Assembly (NCBI GenBank): GCA_032718475.1
Contig: JAUCBJ010001578.1
Span: 1-64,000 of the forward strand
Direction: 5' to 3'
DNA from: Nemertoderma westbladi
Taxonomy: Eukaryota; Xenacoelomorpha; Nemertodermatida; Nemertodermatidae
Length of the DNA: 64,000 bases
Position numbers and translations under genes: made by a program. Shown in pieces: positions 11,551 to 25,025 of this stretch (its first letter is position 1; the number at the start of each line of letters is the position of its first letter). Below the pieces are notes generated by a model, which was not told the DNA's origin, made no database searches, and saw nothing but the letters and a program-made list of their open reading frames with translations.

Positions 11551-12704
11551 TCTTTCTTTACTTGTTCTTCTCGGACTCTAGTGAGGCGGAGTTTTTCATC
11601 ACATTCAGCTTGGTTTGCAGCTAACATTTCGGCATCGATTGAGTCCAACACAAGCTTAGTTCCTTCACTATTAGGGGAAAGTCCAGACAGCCGTCTCCTC
11701 AACTCTTCGTCTCCTAGGAAACGCTGATAGTCGGACAAATAAATGTCGATAGCGTCTCTAGTTCGCGGTTTCTCGGTGGTCTCTTCGCTTTCTGCTTGAG
11801 AAAGGGTGACATCAGTTTGTTCTTCATAGGTCGATCTCTCAGCCAGCTGGGATTTCCACTGGGCCGTTTCCTGTACTTTGAGACCTACCCGATGTAACCA
11901 GGTTTTGACAGCAACCTGCAGCGACGTGTCCTGTCTTCTTTTGGAAGTTTCCTCAAAGGCTGAGAGGATTAGTCGAATGCGTAGGGTTCTTTCGCGTACT
12001 TGGTATAGCAGCTCTTCCTGCTCTTGAGGTCCTTGAGGTTGTCGAAACAGTTGTTCTTCCAATCGCTCCAAGGAGCCGAAGAATCCCTGCACATATCCTG
12101 CTGCCGACCTCTTCCAAACAGCTGGATCCATTGTATCTTTAGCCACTCCCATCCTGTGTATATCTTCCCAAGTAGCCTCGGACAGATCCAACGGGAGTCC
12201 GAGTCCGGGAAAGTTCCATTGTGATTCAACAATAGATATCAACTCTTCCCTGGCGTATCCCGCGTAATTATCTTGGGTCGCTCGCTTATTCCTCGCCCAG
12301 TCAGCTTGATGTTCCTCCACCGCAATGAATATGGTAGTTAACACTGCAGCAGGAAGGGTGAGAAGGGGGTCCGAATAGACTGTAGTAGTCATCTGCACTC
12401 CACGTTCGGGGGTGAGCTCTACAGTATCTGAACTACTGGAGCTATCGGTTCGTTGGGAACTAGGTTCGTGACCAAGATGTTGCTGCGATAGGACAGCTGC
12501 CTCTTGGTTCCGTTTGACCTGGGCCCGAGTGCCTATGATGGACCTATGGTGGATTAGCCTAGGGTCTGATACTACTGGAGGGATGACCTTTCTTACAGTA
12601 GGAGGTGAACTGAACTCTTCTCTTAATCGCTCTACACTCCTATCTGTGTCACAGATGGTTGTATCGATTAGACTGTCTGACAGATTTTTCTGAGTGTCAG
12701 ACAT
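11316..12704 (-). CDS. gag: BEL/Pao Gag N-terminal part
   Basis: A 462-residue frame starting at ATG 12704. The first 130 residues are Ser/Thr-rich and probably disordered. Residues about 130-340 are mixed helical and presumably Gag core, without a motif I can name. Residues about 350-455 are a highly charged Ala/Glu/Lys/Arg coiled coil made of AEAERK-type repeats. It overlaps the Gag-Pol frame by 235 bp. The coiled-coil pattern carries on in the other frame near 11400 (AVAEAERRASEE), so the true product probably changes frame inside the AEAERK repeat. Slippage in a short repeat by mutation, and programmed frameshifting, are both possible. Nothing here separates them. Confidence 0.75.
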   Translation of the reverse strand: MSDTQKNLSDSLIDTTICDTDRSVERLREEFSSPPTVRKVIPPVVSDPRLIHHRSIIGTRAQVKRNQEAAVLSQQHLGHEPSSQRTDSSSSSDTVELTPERGVQMTTTVYSDPLLTLPAAVLTTIFIAVEEHQADWARNKRATQDNYAGYAREELISIVESQWNFPGLGLPLDLSEATWEDIHRMGVAKDTMDPAVWKRSAAGYVQGFFGSLERLEEQLFRQPQGPQEQEELLYQVRERTLRIRLILSAFEETSKRRQDTSLQVAVKTWLHRVGLKVQETAQWKSQLAERSTYEEQTDVTLSQAESEETTEKPRTRDAIDIYLSDYQRFLGDEELRRRLSGLSPNSEGTKLVLDSIDAEMLAANQAECDEKLRLTRVREEQVKKEWIEKRKVAAAEAAKAEAERKSAKAEAERKSAEAKAEAERKAAEAEAERKAQWQKQNGELLRRLSNWSWKICKRRKTV

Positions 12705-14861
12705 GTTTAGCTATACAGTTGAATGCCTACTGCTATAGTTACAGTTAAAGCAAGTCTAGGAATTCAGTATAACCGTTGGCCTAGTACCGGTAATTTATTG
12801 CAGTATATTAGAATACCGGTACACACTTATAGTATATATAAGTATTGTAAACTAGGTTTGTCACAGAGTACCGGTATATAAATTTAGCACAAATATATAA
12901 ATATATAATAGGCCTATCGTGAATACCGGTATACAGCTCACACTTATAGTATATATAAGTATAATTATGAATTAGAATTAATTACAGAGTACCGGTATGA
13001 TTTCAGCTCAAATTTATTGAAATAAATATAACAAGCCTACTGTAAATACCGGTATGTCAATTATTTTAGAATAATTGAATTTCTGAATATTTTAGGGTTA
13101 CTTGGTTACTTGAACTTACTTTGTTACCGTTATTTAAGCAGTAGTCCAACTGATTTTGAGACCTAGTTGTTGTATGGCAGGCCTACTATTTATAAATCGT
13201 TTGAGTTGATTTATAATAGATATATACCCGTTAAAAAGGGGTTTTGTCAATATTTGAAATAAATGTTATTATTTCTGGGGGAGTCACTACACAGAAGCTG
13301 TGCGCTCTCAGTGAAGTGCTATTTATTTGACACTAAAACTGATAATTCTAATTTACCTAAGTTACTTAATACTACAAATTACTTACGATATGGGTGAGAT
13401 TAAATCTCTAATTAAACACAACAAAAATATTACGTACGAATTTTTAAGGTAATTTTACAGGGAAAACTACAAACCAGCCTAACAAAGGGTTAGAATTCTG
13501 GTTATTACAACGGACAGGGTACTACGGTATTTAAAATAATAAGTAGTAGTAAATATATTGCACTGTCCATAAGAAATACTGCACATAAAAGAACTGCACA
13601 TAAGAAATACCACCGCCTGACGACCTATAACCGTATCGCTATAGGTTCTACGTTATGTATCACGGAGTGTTCCTACCCAGAAGTTAATAGAGCTAACGAA
13701 TGTGCCTATCAACCACTTTACAACACAAATATACTGCCTACACACTAATTACTTCGGAAAGCACTGTACACTAAACCCTAAATTAGGTACAAGTACTGGT
13801 ACAACCAATAATCAGTAGTTAAATATACTTGAACAGTTAAAAGAACCACGGCATCTGCTGGAGTGACCAGAGCACAAAGTCACCAGTCTTGTCCTACGCC
13901 AAGCAGCCCGTGTAGTACCGGGGTTAATTTAACTATAACGGTATGTATAACAAGCACAATTACTGTAGGAATAAACTTGGGGACATGAATGTTGCGAATA
14001 ATCGCATAAACTCTGAATAATAAATATTACGCTACCCGTACAGAATACTCAAACAAATACAAACCAAACGCTGGCAGACTACTATCAAGCCCAAATAAAC
14101 TACCGTACGTGTAGATTCTGAAATGGTTAGTTAGTATGCGTTCTAACACGGTAGTACGACTTATTCTTTAAGAGGGGATTGACCTTACAGCATATGGCTG
14201 CCCCAACTTACTAACCGCACTTTATCAGACAAACTCCACACACGCAGCAATCCCTCTAGACCTAAGAATAGCTAGACAACAATCCAGCCTACAAATATCT
14301 GAGTAATAACTATTACGGTACCTGAACAGACCACACAAACAAACACAGGCTAAAACACTGGCAGACTACTATCAAGCCTAAATAAACTACAGTATATGCA
14401 GATTCTGAAATAGTTAGTTAGTATGCGTTCTAACACGGTAGTACAACTTATTCTTTAAGAGGGGATTGACCTTACAGCATATGGCTGCCCCAACTTACTA
14501 ACGGCACTTTATCAGACAAACTCTACACACGCCGTAATCTCTCCAAACTCAACAACAGTCAGACAGCAGCTCAGCCTACAATTATCCGAACAATCTGAGC
14601 AGGGTCACACGCCTTCTGCTCAATATTAGCCTACTAGTAAATAAAACCGACAGAAATAAGTAGAATCTCAATAAAAATTCAGGGCTGCAGTCCCTGATTA
14701 AGTACTAAGACCTACCGGTATACACTAATCAAATTCGAATAATACTAATGTACTGATACAGCAGTACCGGTACCGGTGATGACAGTTGGGCCTACTGACC
14801 TACAGAAGTACCGGTACTTTGCAACCTTATTGCTTACTGCAATAAGATCAATAACTGTTAC
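12705..14861 (-). other. 5' leader of the BEL element with internal tandem repeats
   Basis: This is about 2.1 kb of untranslated sequence between the 5' LTR and gag, unusually long. It holds a 287-bp direct duplication (about 14040-14310 and 14330-14600) containing GGGGATTGACCTTACAGCAT. Repeats near 12780-13050 carry TACCGGTAT and CACTTATAGTATATATAAGT about 117 bp apart. No frame with recognisable content was seen. Confidence 0.65.
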
Positions 14862-15906
14862 TGTTTGCGCTTTTGAAGACCTTTAGCAGTTTAACCCGCC
14901 AAAATTTATATGTCTTTTAGTTAATTAAAACACCTTTAGCATACGACAATATTTTATGCTAATAAACAAAACATTAGCCGAAGTCAGCCCATGCGCGATC
15001 ATTCACCCGATGGATCTACACCCGGGAGGCTGAATTCGGATGCTTAAATTTTATTATTGCAGTGTAAGGTTGCAGTGTAAACCTACTGTATTATTCGATA
15101 GATCGTTAATAATTAATTTCTGACAGATATTATTGGCTTTCGGGAAATATTAACAGTTCCTTTAGGACGTGGCGCTCTATCTATTTAAACAGAGCTAGGA
15201 CTTATACCAAACGCAACAATAATGCTTATAATTAAAGTATAAAGCGCATTCTTTAGGAAATGCTTTGTTACCAATCACAATCATGCACACTATTCTGCCG
15301 ACCGTCAGTAAATTTGATCACACATAAAAAGAACAGCAATTGACTCAGGTAGTGTCTACTAAATATCATTAGATTCAATACACACCACATGGATATAAAT
15401 CGCAATTGTAATATATAGCCCGTCTCTCTAACCTGTAGTGTATCAAGATTAGTTTAGGTAACAGTTTATACTTTCGATAATTTAAGCAGTTTTACTGGAG
15501 TTCTTCCCAAAAGCCGGTGTTATGGCGAAAAATGGGAACACAACAACAGAATCATATGACTAGCTACTCTCCAAGGATACCAACTACCCTTATTCCACGA
15601 AGCTCCCGTTCAACACAGAGGATGAGCAGTGAGATAGGATATTTCAGTTCAGTAGCTCTGGGATAGATCGAAATCAACGCCCACTCAAATTCTATTGGCC
15701 GATAAGGACAGCAGGGCTGAGGCAACCTCCCTAAGCTGGTTGGCCGATTAAACGGAGCCCAGATACTTCCGTACAGCACATCAGCCAATAAGCTGGTAGC
15801 TTACACTATTCTAGCTGGGTATCCCTTTTAGAGTATTCAGCGACAAGGGGGGGGGGGAACTGGCCAGCAAGGCACACGGATCAGTTATCCCACAAAAGCT
15901 TTTACA
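14862..15906 (-). repeat. 5' LTR of the BEL/Pao element
   Basis: A 1045-bp copy of the LTR at 3939-5140. It carries a deletion of about 160 bp (junction near 15447) between two short matching stretches (ATCAAGA and AGATTAG), which suggests a deletion between micro-repeats. It ends CTTTTACA immediately before the CAGAC duplication. Confidence 0.9.
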
Positions 15907-18323
15907 CAGACGGCGCTGCAGTTTGGTAAAGATGGGGTTTATGGTGAAGTAAAATGCCTGCCTTTCAAGTTTCAGCTTAAACAGATTGTAAATAACAAAA
16001 TTGGTGTAGATGTTCACATTCAGACATTTCACCCTCTAGCGGTAGACTGAAGAACTGTAGACGACTCTGGGACTCCGTAAAGATACAGAATATGCTGTAG
16101 TAGATTCCTGCCAAGTTCCAGCTCAATAGGATTAAAAAGAACCAAATGGGATGAGGTGTTCACTATCAGATATGTCGCCCTCTAGCGGCAGATGGGGGGA
16201 CTGTATACAACTCTGTGACTCCGTAAAGGTACAGCCTATGCTGTAGTAGATGCCTACCAAGTTTCAGTCTAAACCGTTAGTAAATAACAAAGTTGGAGAA
16301 GATGTTAACTTTCAGACATTTCACCCTCTAGCGGTAGACTGGGGAAGTGAATAGGATTCTGCAACCCCATAAAGATACAGCCTATGATGTAGTAGATACC
16401 TGCCAAGTTTCAGCTCAAAATGATTAAAAAGAACCAAATGGGATGAGATTTTCACTATCAGAAAATTCCCCCTCTAGCGGCTGACTGTGGAACTGTAGAC
16501 GACTCTACTACTCCGCAAAGATACAGCCTATGCTATAGTAGATGTCTACCAAGTTTCAGTCTAAAAGGATTGTAAATAACAAAGTTGGAGGAGATGTTAA
16601 CTTTCATACATTTCGCCCTCTAGCGGCAGACGCGGGTAATGTAGACAACTCTGCGCGACTCAGTAAAGATATAGCCTATGCTGTAGTAGATGCCTACCAA
16701 GTTCAGTCTAAATGGATTATAAATAACAAAGTTGGAGAAGGTGGTAACTTTCAGACATTTCACCCTCTAGCGGTAGACTGGGGAAGTGTATAGGACTCTG
16801 CATCTCCGTAAAGATAGAGCCTAGGATGTAGTAGATACCTGCCAAGTTTCAGCTCAAAAGGATTAAAAAGAACCAAATGGGATGAGGTTTTCACTATCAG
16901 ACAATTCGCCCTCTTGCGGCTGACTGTGGAACTGTAGACGACTCTACTACTCCGCAAAGATATAGCCTATGCGATAGTAGATGCCTACCAAGTTTCAGTC
17001 TAAAAGGTTTGTAAATAACAAAGTTGGAGAAGATGTTAACTTTCATACATTTCGCCCTCTAGCGGCAGACGCGGGTACTGTAGACAACTCTGCGCGACTC
17101 AGTAAAGATATAGCCTATGCTGTAGTAGATGCCTACCAAGTTCAGTCTAAATGGATTATAAATAACAAAGTTGGAGAAGATGTTAACTTGCAGACATTTC
17201 GCCCTCTAGCGGTAGACTGGGAAATTGTAGACGACTCTGCGACTCAGTAAAGATTCAGCCTATGCTCTAGTAGATGCCTACCAAGTTTCAGTCAAAACAG
17301 ATTGTAAATAATAAAGTTGGAGAAGATGTTAACTCTCAGACATTTAGCCCTCTAACGGTAGACTGGGGAACTGTAGACAACCCAGTGACTCCGGAAATAT
17401 ACAGCCTATGCTGCAGTATATAGCTACCACGTTTCAGCTCAAAAGCATTAAAAACAACCCTATAAGATCAGGTTTTCACTATCGGATAATTCGCCCTCTA
17501 GCGGCAGACGGTGGAACTTCAGATGGCTCTGAGTATTACGTTGCAACGAGTTAGGGCGAGACCTATCTAACGAGCTATAGTAAGCGAGATTTCATCGAGA
17601 TTAGATGTATAATATTAGACAAAATAATAATACAGTAAGTATAGGCCTACAGAAATAATTATTTTACTTTTAATATTCATAACAGTAAAACAAAAATGTT
17701 ATAAACCTCTCCTTCCATGCAGCCAATGATTGAGAAAGCAGAATTACTCTGAGCAATTCGCAACAGACAACCCAAACCCACCCCAATCAACACTCCAGCC
17801 TGCTTGCTCCTTATCTGTGCCCAGCCAGCTAGCTGCGAGTTCAATAATTACCTTAACGTTGCTATGATACAGAAAACAATCCTTCCCTATTCAATAACTA
17901 TAGGCCAATTCGATCCTGCTTGGCGAATATGACATATTTATACACTATTTGATTTTTAATCAATAAATAATCATACATATTTATATTAAACACTCGAATA
18001 AAATAAAAACTTTGTGAGAATGGGACACAGCGAATCTACCCATGTTAATTTTATACCAGGTGGGATAAATGTTAGCCCTCTAAATCATTAATTACTGATA
18101 GAAGAACCGAAATAATTCGATAAATTTCGCCCGAAAATCACGAAAATCGCCCTCTAGCGGCAGACGGGCGAACTTCAGACGGCTCTGAGTATTACGTTGC
18201 AACGAGTTAGGGCGAGACCTTTCTAACGAGCTATAGCACGCGAGATTTCATCGAGATGGGTTCGATTGTATAGCCGATGACAAACACACAGACAGACAGA
18301 CAATTGATATTTATATATATTAG
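15907..18323 (+). mobile_element. R1-A unit 2, part right of the BEL insertion
   Basis: The unit resumes with CAGACGGCGCTGCAG. About eleven 147-bp units follow to about 17520, for example with cores near 16030, 16179, 16325, 16616, 16765, 16912, 17057 and 17204. A first tail without microsatellite lies at about 17525-17690. The 640-bp second tail (AACAGTAAAACAAAAATG onward) carries another CGCCCTCTAGCGG core near 18148 and ends in (ACAG)n and an AT run. Confidence 0.75.
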
Positions 18324-19982
18324 ACTAGAAAGCCCGTGGCCTTCGGCCACGGCTTTCTAGTTCACAAGCTTCTATACAATCAATCAATCAATGGACAATA
18401 TCAAACATAAATAAATTAATTAATTAACTTAACAAAACTTTACATACGACTAACAGACTGATCCCGTTTTAGTTGCAGCTACATACAATAATAAACATAA
18501 GGCTTTATGTTGTAGTAGATACCTTCCAAGTAACACCTCCAATGGATTACAAATAATAAAATGTGAAAAGGTTTAAACTGTGTGTAATATTTTCCCCTTA
18601 GTGGAAAACTGTATAACTGCAGAGTAGTGGTTAGCGTCCTCGCAAACATAATCTATAGTGCAGTAGGTCACTGCAGCAACTCTATCGTATTAAAATGGAA
18701 GGTTTTAATTTCATACATTTCGCCCCCTAGTGGCAGACTGCATAATTATGCACTGGTTAGCGTCCTCCCCAAACATGACGACTATGGTGTAGTAGTCCTC
18801 TGCCAAGTGCCAAGTATCAGCAAAAAAGCATTCATAAACAACAAAATTGTAGGTTTCCTCATTCAGACATTTCATCACCTAATAGCGGCAGAATGGGGAA
18901 CTGTAGATTAGTCATCGTCTCCCCAAGCCCAAATACACACCCTACGGTGTAGTATACTCTGCTTGGTATCAGCAAAAAACATTATAAACATATTGTGTAA
19001 AGGACCTAAGTATCAGCTAAAAATCATTATTAATAACAAAATAGGATAAGATTTTCACTTTCAGACATTTCGCCTCCTAGTGGCAGACTGAAGAACCGCA
19101 AACTGGTCGGCGTCCTCCCAACACGCAGCTATGGTCAGGTAGAATTTATTCTGCAAAGTGTCAGCAGAGTGGTTACGAATTACGATGATGCAATAACTGC
19201 TGTTACAATTTCCTGCTTGCTGATCAGTAATTTCTCCGATAACAAAACAACTGCAGAATAATGCAATTTTACCTCAAAGACGCATTCATGCAAGTATCAA
19301 GTAAATGTGTAAAAAATCAGCCTCGAGATAGCCTTTACAATTCATGTTCACGGGCTGAGGATGGTCTGCATTATATAGGTGCACGCACATGATAGAGTCA
19401 AGATCCAACTTGTAGGATGACGGACTGACGACCTGCTAGGCCTACCTCGCTAGCACCCATCCGGTACATTGCAAAAATGAATAATTGAATCATTTTGTGT
19501 TTATGATTATAAACAATATGTGAACTGAAAAAAAGCTAATCTAAGATTTACTGCTTGTTCTTACCAATGTAAGTCAAGAACCAATCACAGTAGATCCACT
19601 CCACTCTCCTGCTGGGTCCTATTTATTGAGATTACTACTTAACCAACCCAGCCTGCTGCAGGCCACCTATGATTGGTCTGCAAGTAGCTAGCTGCCTTGC
19701 TAACTAACTCTCAGCTTTGCCAGGCCTGTACTGCCAAAAGGAATATTCGAATCACTTTGAGATTTTATCACACAACATGTTGCAGCGAATACAAAATACG
19801 CATTCACGCAAGCATACGCGTAAAATAAGCCTCGAGATAGCGATAGTTTACGTGCTCGGGACGAGAGCTTTCGATCGATGTATCATTCGCTCAGATTGGT
19901 GCTCGTGTGTCGGAGTGTATAGCTTGGACAGACTCACAGACTCACAGACTCACAGACAGACAGAGGATATTTATATATATAG
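18324..19982 (+). mobile_element. R1-B unit 1
   Basis: The hairpin at 18324-18361 is the GTGGCC/GGCCACGG subtype followed by TTCACAAGC. The array is shorter and more diverged (about 18480-19150), with cores of the CGCCCCCTAGTGG type at a similar spacing. The tail from about 19800 (AAGCCTCGAGATAGCGATAG) differs from the A tail but serves the same place and ends in an ACAG/ACTC run near 19930-19965. About 19150-19790 matches no repeat recognised here. Confidence 0.65.
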
Positions 19983-22150
19983 ACTAGAAAGCCTGTGGCC
20001 CTTCGGGCCACAGCTTTCTAGTGCACGTGCAGATGATATATGAATATGTGTGGGAGATTGGAGAACTGCATACGGAACAGACACCATCATTAAATAAAAC
20101 ACCACCCCCATAAGAGATAACTGTCAAGTTTCAACTTTAGTCAGATTGTAAATAACAAAATTTCCAGAAAATGATCACTTTCAGATCCACCCTCTACCTG
20201 CGGACTGGTGAATGCAGACGGCGCTGCAGTTTGGTAAAGATGGGGTTTATGGAGAAGTAAAATGCCTGCCTTTCAAGTTTCAGCTTAAACAGATTGTAAA
20301 TAACAAAATTGGTGTAGATGTTCACATTCAGACTTCTAGCGGTAGACTGAAGAACTGTAGACGACTCTGGGACTCCGTAAAGATACAGAATATGCTGTAG
20401 TACATTCCTGCCAAGTTTCAGCTCAAAGGGATTAAAAAGAACCAATTGGGATGAGGTGTTCACTATCAGACAATTCGCCCTCTAGCGGCAGATAGGGGAA
20501 CTGTATACAACTCTGCGACTCCATAAAGGTAGAGCCTATGCTGTAGTAGATGCCTACCAAGTTTCAGTCTAAACCGTTTGTAAATAACAAAGTTGGAGAA
20601 GATGTTAACTTTCAGACATTTCACCCTCTAGCGGTAGACTGGGGAAGTGTATAGGACTCTGCAACTCCGTAAAGATAGAGCCTAGGATGTAGTAGATACC
20701 TGCCAAGTTTCAGCTCAAAAGGATTAAAAAGAACCAAATGGGATGAGGTTTTCACTATCAGACAATTCGCCCTCTAGCGGATGACTGTGGAACTGTAGAC
20801 GACTCTACTACTCCGCAAAGATATAGCCTATGCTATAGTATAGGCCTAAGTTTCAGTCTAAAAGGATTGTAAATAACAAAGTTGGATGAGATGTTAACTT
20901 TCATACATTTCGCCCTCTAGCGGCAGACGCGGGTAATGTAGACAACTCTGCGCGACTCAGTAAAGATATAGCCTATGCTGTAGTAGATGCCTACCAAGTT
21001 CAGTCTAAATGGATTATAAATAACAAAGTTGGAGAAGATGTTAACTTTCAGACATTTCGCCCTCTAGCGGTAGACTGGGGAATTGTAGACGACTCTGCGA
21101 CTCAGTAAAGATACAGCCTTTGCTGTAGTAGATGCCTACCAAGTTTCAGTCTAAACGGATTGTAAATAACAAAGTTGGAAAAGATGTTAACTCTCAGACA
21201 TTTAGCCCTCTAACGGTAGACTGGGGAACTGTGGACAACTCAGTGACTCCAGAATTATAAAGCCTATGCTGCTGCTGCAGTATATAGCAACCAAGTTTCA
21301 GCTCAAAAGCATTAAAAACAACCCAATGAGATCAGATTTTCAGTATCGGACAATTCGCCCTCTAGCAGCAGACGGGGGAACTTCAGATGGCTCTGAGTAT
21401 TACGTTGCAACGAGTTAGGGCGAGACCTATCTAACGAGCTATAGTAAGCGAGATTTCATCGAGATTAGATGTATAATATTAGATAAAATAATAATACAGT
21501 AAGTACAGGCGTAGAGAATAATTATTTTACTTTTAATATTCATAACAGTAAAACAAAAATGTTATAAACCTCTCCTTCCATGCAGCCAATGATTGAGAAA
21601 GCAGAATTACTCTGAGCAATTCGCAATAGACAACCCAAACCCACCCCAATCAACACTCCAGCCTGCTTGCTCCTTATCTGTGCCCAGCCAGCTAGTTGCG
21701 AGTTCAATAATTACCTTAACGTTGCTATGATACAGAAAACAATCCTTCCCTATTCAATACCAATAGGCCAATTCGATCGTGCTTGGCGAATATGACATAT
21801 TTATACACTATTTGATTTTTAATCAATAAATAATCATACATATTTATATTAAACACTCGAATAAAATAAAAACTGTGTGAGAATGGGACACGGCGAATCT
21901 ACCCATGTTAATTTTATACCAGGTGGGATAAATGTTAGCCCTCTAAATCATTAATTACCGATAGAAGAACCGAAATAATTCGATAAATTTCGCCCGAAAA
22001 TCACGAAAATCGCCCTCTAGCGGCAGACGGGTGAACTTCAGACAACTCTGAGTATTACGTTGCAACGAGTTAGAGCGAGACCTTTCTAACGAGCTATAGC
22101 AAGCGAGATTTCATCGAGATGGGTTCGATTGTATAGCCGATGACAAACAC

Positions 22151-22206
<56 letters not shown>

Positions 22207-22833
22207 TCGATATTTATATATATTAGATAACAGTAAAACAAAAATGTTATAAACCTCTCCTTCCATGCAGCCAATGATTGAGAAAGCAGAATTACACTTG
22301 AGCAGTTCGCAACAGACAACCCAAACCCACCCCAATCAACACTCCAGCCTGGCTTGCTCCTTATCTGTGCCCAGCTAGCTGCGAGTTCAATAATTACCTT
22401 AACGTTGCTATGATACAGAAAACAATCCTTCCCTATTCAATAACTATAAGCCAATTCGATCCTGCTTGGCGAATATGACATATTTATACACTATTTGATT
22501 TTTAATCAATAAATAATCATACATATTTATATTAAACACTCGAATAAAATAAAAACATTGTGAGAATGGGACACGGCAAATCTACCCATGTTAATTTTAT
22601 ACCAGGTGGGATAAATGTTAGCCCTCTAAATCATTAATTACCGATAGAAGAGCCGAAATAAATCGATAAATTTCGCCCGAAAATCACGAAAATCGCCCTC
22701 TAGCGGCAGACGGGCGAACTTGAGACGGCTCTGAGTATTACGTTGCAACGAGTTAGGGCGAGACCTTTCTAACGAGCTATAGCAAGCGAGATTTCATCGA
22801 GATGGGTTCGATTGTATAGCCGATGACAAACAC

Positions 22834-22869
<36 letters not shown>

Positions 22870-22889
22870 TCGATATTTATATATATTAG
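19983..22889 (+). mobile_element. R1-A unit 3 with duplicated tail
   Basis: The hairpin is at 19983-20022 and the 147-bp array runs to about 21400, with one core shortened near 20336. The 640-bp tail is present twice in tandem (about 21543-22226 and 22227-22888). The first ends in the longest ACAG run of the window (22149-22204), the second in a shorter one (22834-22866). Confidence 0.75.
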
Positions 22890-25025
22890 ACTAGAAAGCC
22901 CGTGGCCCTTCGGGCCACGGCTTTCTAGTTCACAAGCCTATTTTATTCACCTTTCCAAAGATTAGATTAATTAATTAACTTAACTTAACAAAACGTCACA
23001 AAATTGAGTGTTCTCTCAAACAAAAGGACTGAAGCTGTTTTACTTTTCAAATATCTACATACTACGTACAACATAAGGCTTAGGTTGTATAAAGTAGATA
23101 AATACCTGCCAAGTATCATTTCCAAAGGATTACAAATAGTAAAAATATGCAAGAAGGTTAAACTGTAGAACTGCAGGTGGTTATCATCCTCATAAACACA
23201 ACCTATAGTTTATTTAGTTTAGTAGGTAGTGCACAGTACTTTTAGATCGCTGCCAATAATAAACTCTAAAGAATTTAAATGGGAGAAGGATTTCACTTTC
23301 AGACAATTCGTCCCCTAGTGGCGGACTGGAGAACTGCAGACTGGTCAACGTCCTTCCCAAAGACGCAGCTTATGATGTAGTACAGTAGACCTCTGCCAAG
23401 TATCAGCTTAAAAGCATTTTTAATAAATAAATGTGAGAATGTTTTCACTTTTCAGACATTTCGCACCCTCTAGCAGTATACAGGAGAACTGCAGACTGGT
23501 TAGCATCCGCCCCAAACACACAGCCTATGGTGTAGTATACCTTTCCCAAGTATAAAAAAAAAGCATTAGAAACAACGAAATGGGAGAAGGTTTTCATTTC
23601 AGACATTTCACCCTCTAGCGGCAGACTGAGGAATTGCAGATTGGTCAGAGTTGTCCACAAAAACGCAGTCTATGGTGTAGTAGACCTCTGCAAAGTATCA
23701 GCATAAAAGCATTATTAATAACGAAATGGGTGAAGGTTTTCACTTTCAGACATTGCGCCCCCTAGTTGCAGACAGAAGAATTGCAGATTGGTCTGAGTTC
23801 TCCACAAACACGCAGCCTATGGTGTTGTAGACCTCTGCCAAGTATCAGCCTAAAAGTATTATAAACAACGAAATGGTGTAAGGTTTTCACTTTCAGATAT
23901 TTCACCCCCTAGCGGCCGAATGGAGAACTGCAGGTAGTTGGGCGTCCTCCACAGACACACACCATATGGTGTAATACACATCTGCCAAGTGTCAGCCTAA
24001 AAGCATTATTAATAACGAAATGGGTGAAGGTTTTCACTTTCAGACATTGCGCCCCCTAGTTGCAGACAGAAGAATTGCAGATTGGTCTGAGTTCTCCACA
24101 AACACGCAGCCTATGGTGTTGTAGACCTCTGCCAAGTATCAGCCTAAAAGTATTATAAACAACGAAATGGTATAAGGTTTTCACTTTCAGATATTTCACC
24201 CCCTAGCGGCCGAATGGAGAACTGCAGGTAGTTGGGCGTCCTCCACAGACACACACCATATGGTGTAATACACATCTGCCAAGTGTCAGCCTAAAAGCAT
24301 TATTAATAACGAAATGGGATAAGGTTTTCACTTTCAGACATTTGGCCCCCTAGCGGTAGACTGGAGAAATGCAGACTGATTCTAGCTCCTCCCCAAACAC
24401 GCTGTATGGTGTAGTAGACCTCTGCCAAGTATCAGCAAAAAAGCATTATAAACAAAGAAATGGGATAAGGTTTTCACTTTCAGATATTTCTCCCCCTAGC
24501 GGCAGACTGGGGAATTGCAGATTGGTCAGCATCCTCCCCAAACACACAGCCTATGGTGTAGAAGACCTCTGCCATGTATCAGCTAAAAGGCTTTAATAAT
24601 AACGAAATGGGAGATGTTTTCAGTTTCGGATATTTCGCCCCCTAGCGGCAGACTGGAGAACTGCAGATTGATCAGTGTCCTCCCAAACACACAGTCTATG
24701 GTCGGGAACAGATCTGCAAAGTATCATTTAGAACAGATTAAGTCTGGTATCAAAAAGTAGCCTAATAGTCGGACCCAACATGTAGAGTGACAGAATGAAC
24801 TGCTAGGCCTACTGCGCTACCGGTACCAAATTCACGAAATCTGCATTCACGCAAACAAACGCGTAAAATAAGACTCGAGATAGCGACAGTGCACGTGCTC
24901 GTGACGAGAGCTTTCGTTCGATGTATCGCGAGCTCCGATTGGTGCTTGTGTGTAGAAACGTATAGCTTGGACAGACAAACAAACAGACAGACAGACAGAC
25001 AGACACATGATATTTATATATATAG
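22890..25025 (+). mobile_element. R1-B unit 2
   Basis: The hairpin is at 22890-22929. This is the best-kept B array: cores at 23611, 23758, 23905, 24052, 24199, 24346, 24492 and 24638, with steps of 146-147 bp. Positions about 23700-24000 and 24000-24290 are near-identical dimers, so the array also grew two units at a time. The B-type tail (about 24845 onward) ends in (ACAG)n at 24977-25004. Confidence 0.75.

Larger units (their letters stand above)
3939..15906 (-). mobile_element. BEL/Pao LTR retrotransposon, internally deleted
   Basis: This is a complete insertion of 11,968 bp with two LTRs (3939-5140 and 14862-15906) that begin TG and end CA in plus-strand reading. It is flanked by CAGAC target duplications at 3934-3938 and 15907-15911. 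A 5-bp duplication is usual for BEL/Pao. The coding strand is minus, so 14862-15906 is the 5' LTR. Gag (DUF1759-like), zinc knuckles and the aspartic protease (DUF1758-like) are present. Reverse transcriptase and RNase H are missing, and no integrase catalytic core is seen. A purine stretch GGGAGCGG precedes the 3' LTR on the minus strand. No TGG-type primer binding site is obvious next to the 5' LTR, where the sequence starts GTAACAGTTATTG. The copy cannot transpose by itself. The LTRs differ by roughly fifteen to twenty point changes by eye plus one deletion, so the insertion is fairly young. Confidence 0.92.

Noticed and set aside
11194-11727. A 177-codon plus-strand frame rich in Ala, Ser and Phe
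   Set aside because: It is the antisense shadow of the Gag coiled-coil repeat.
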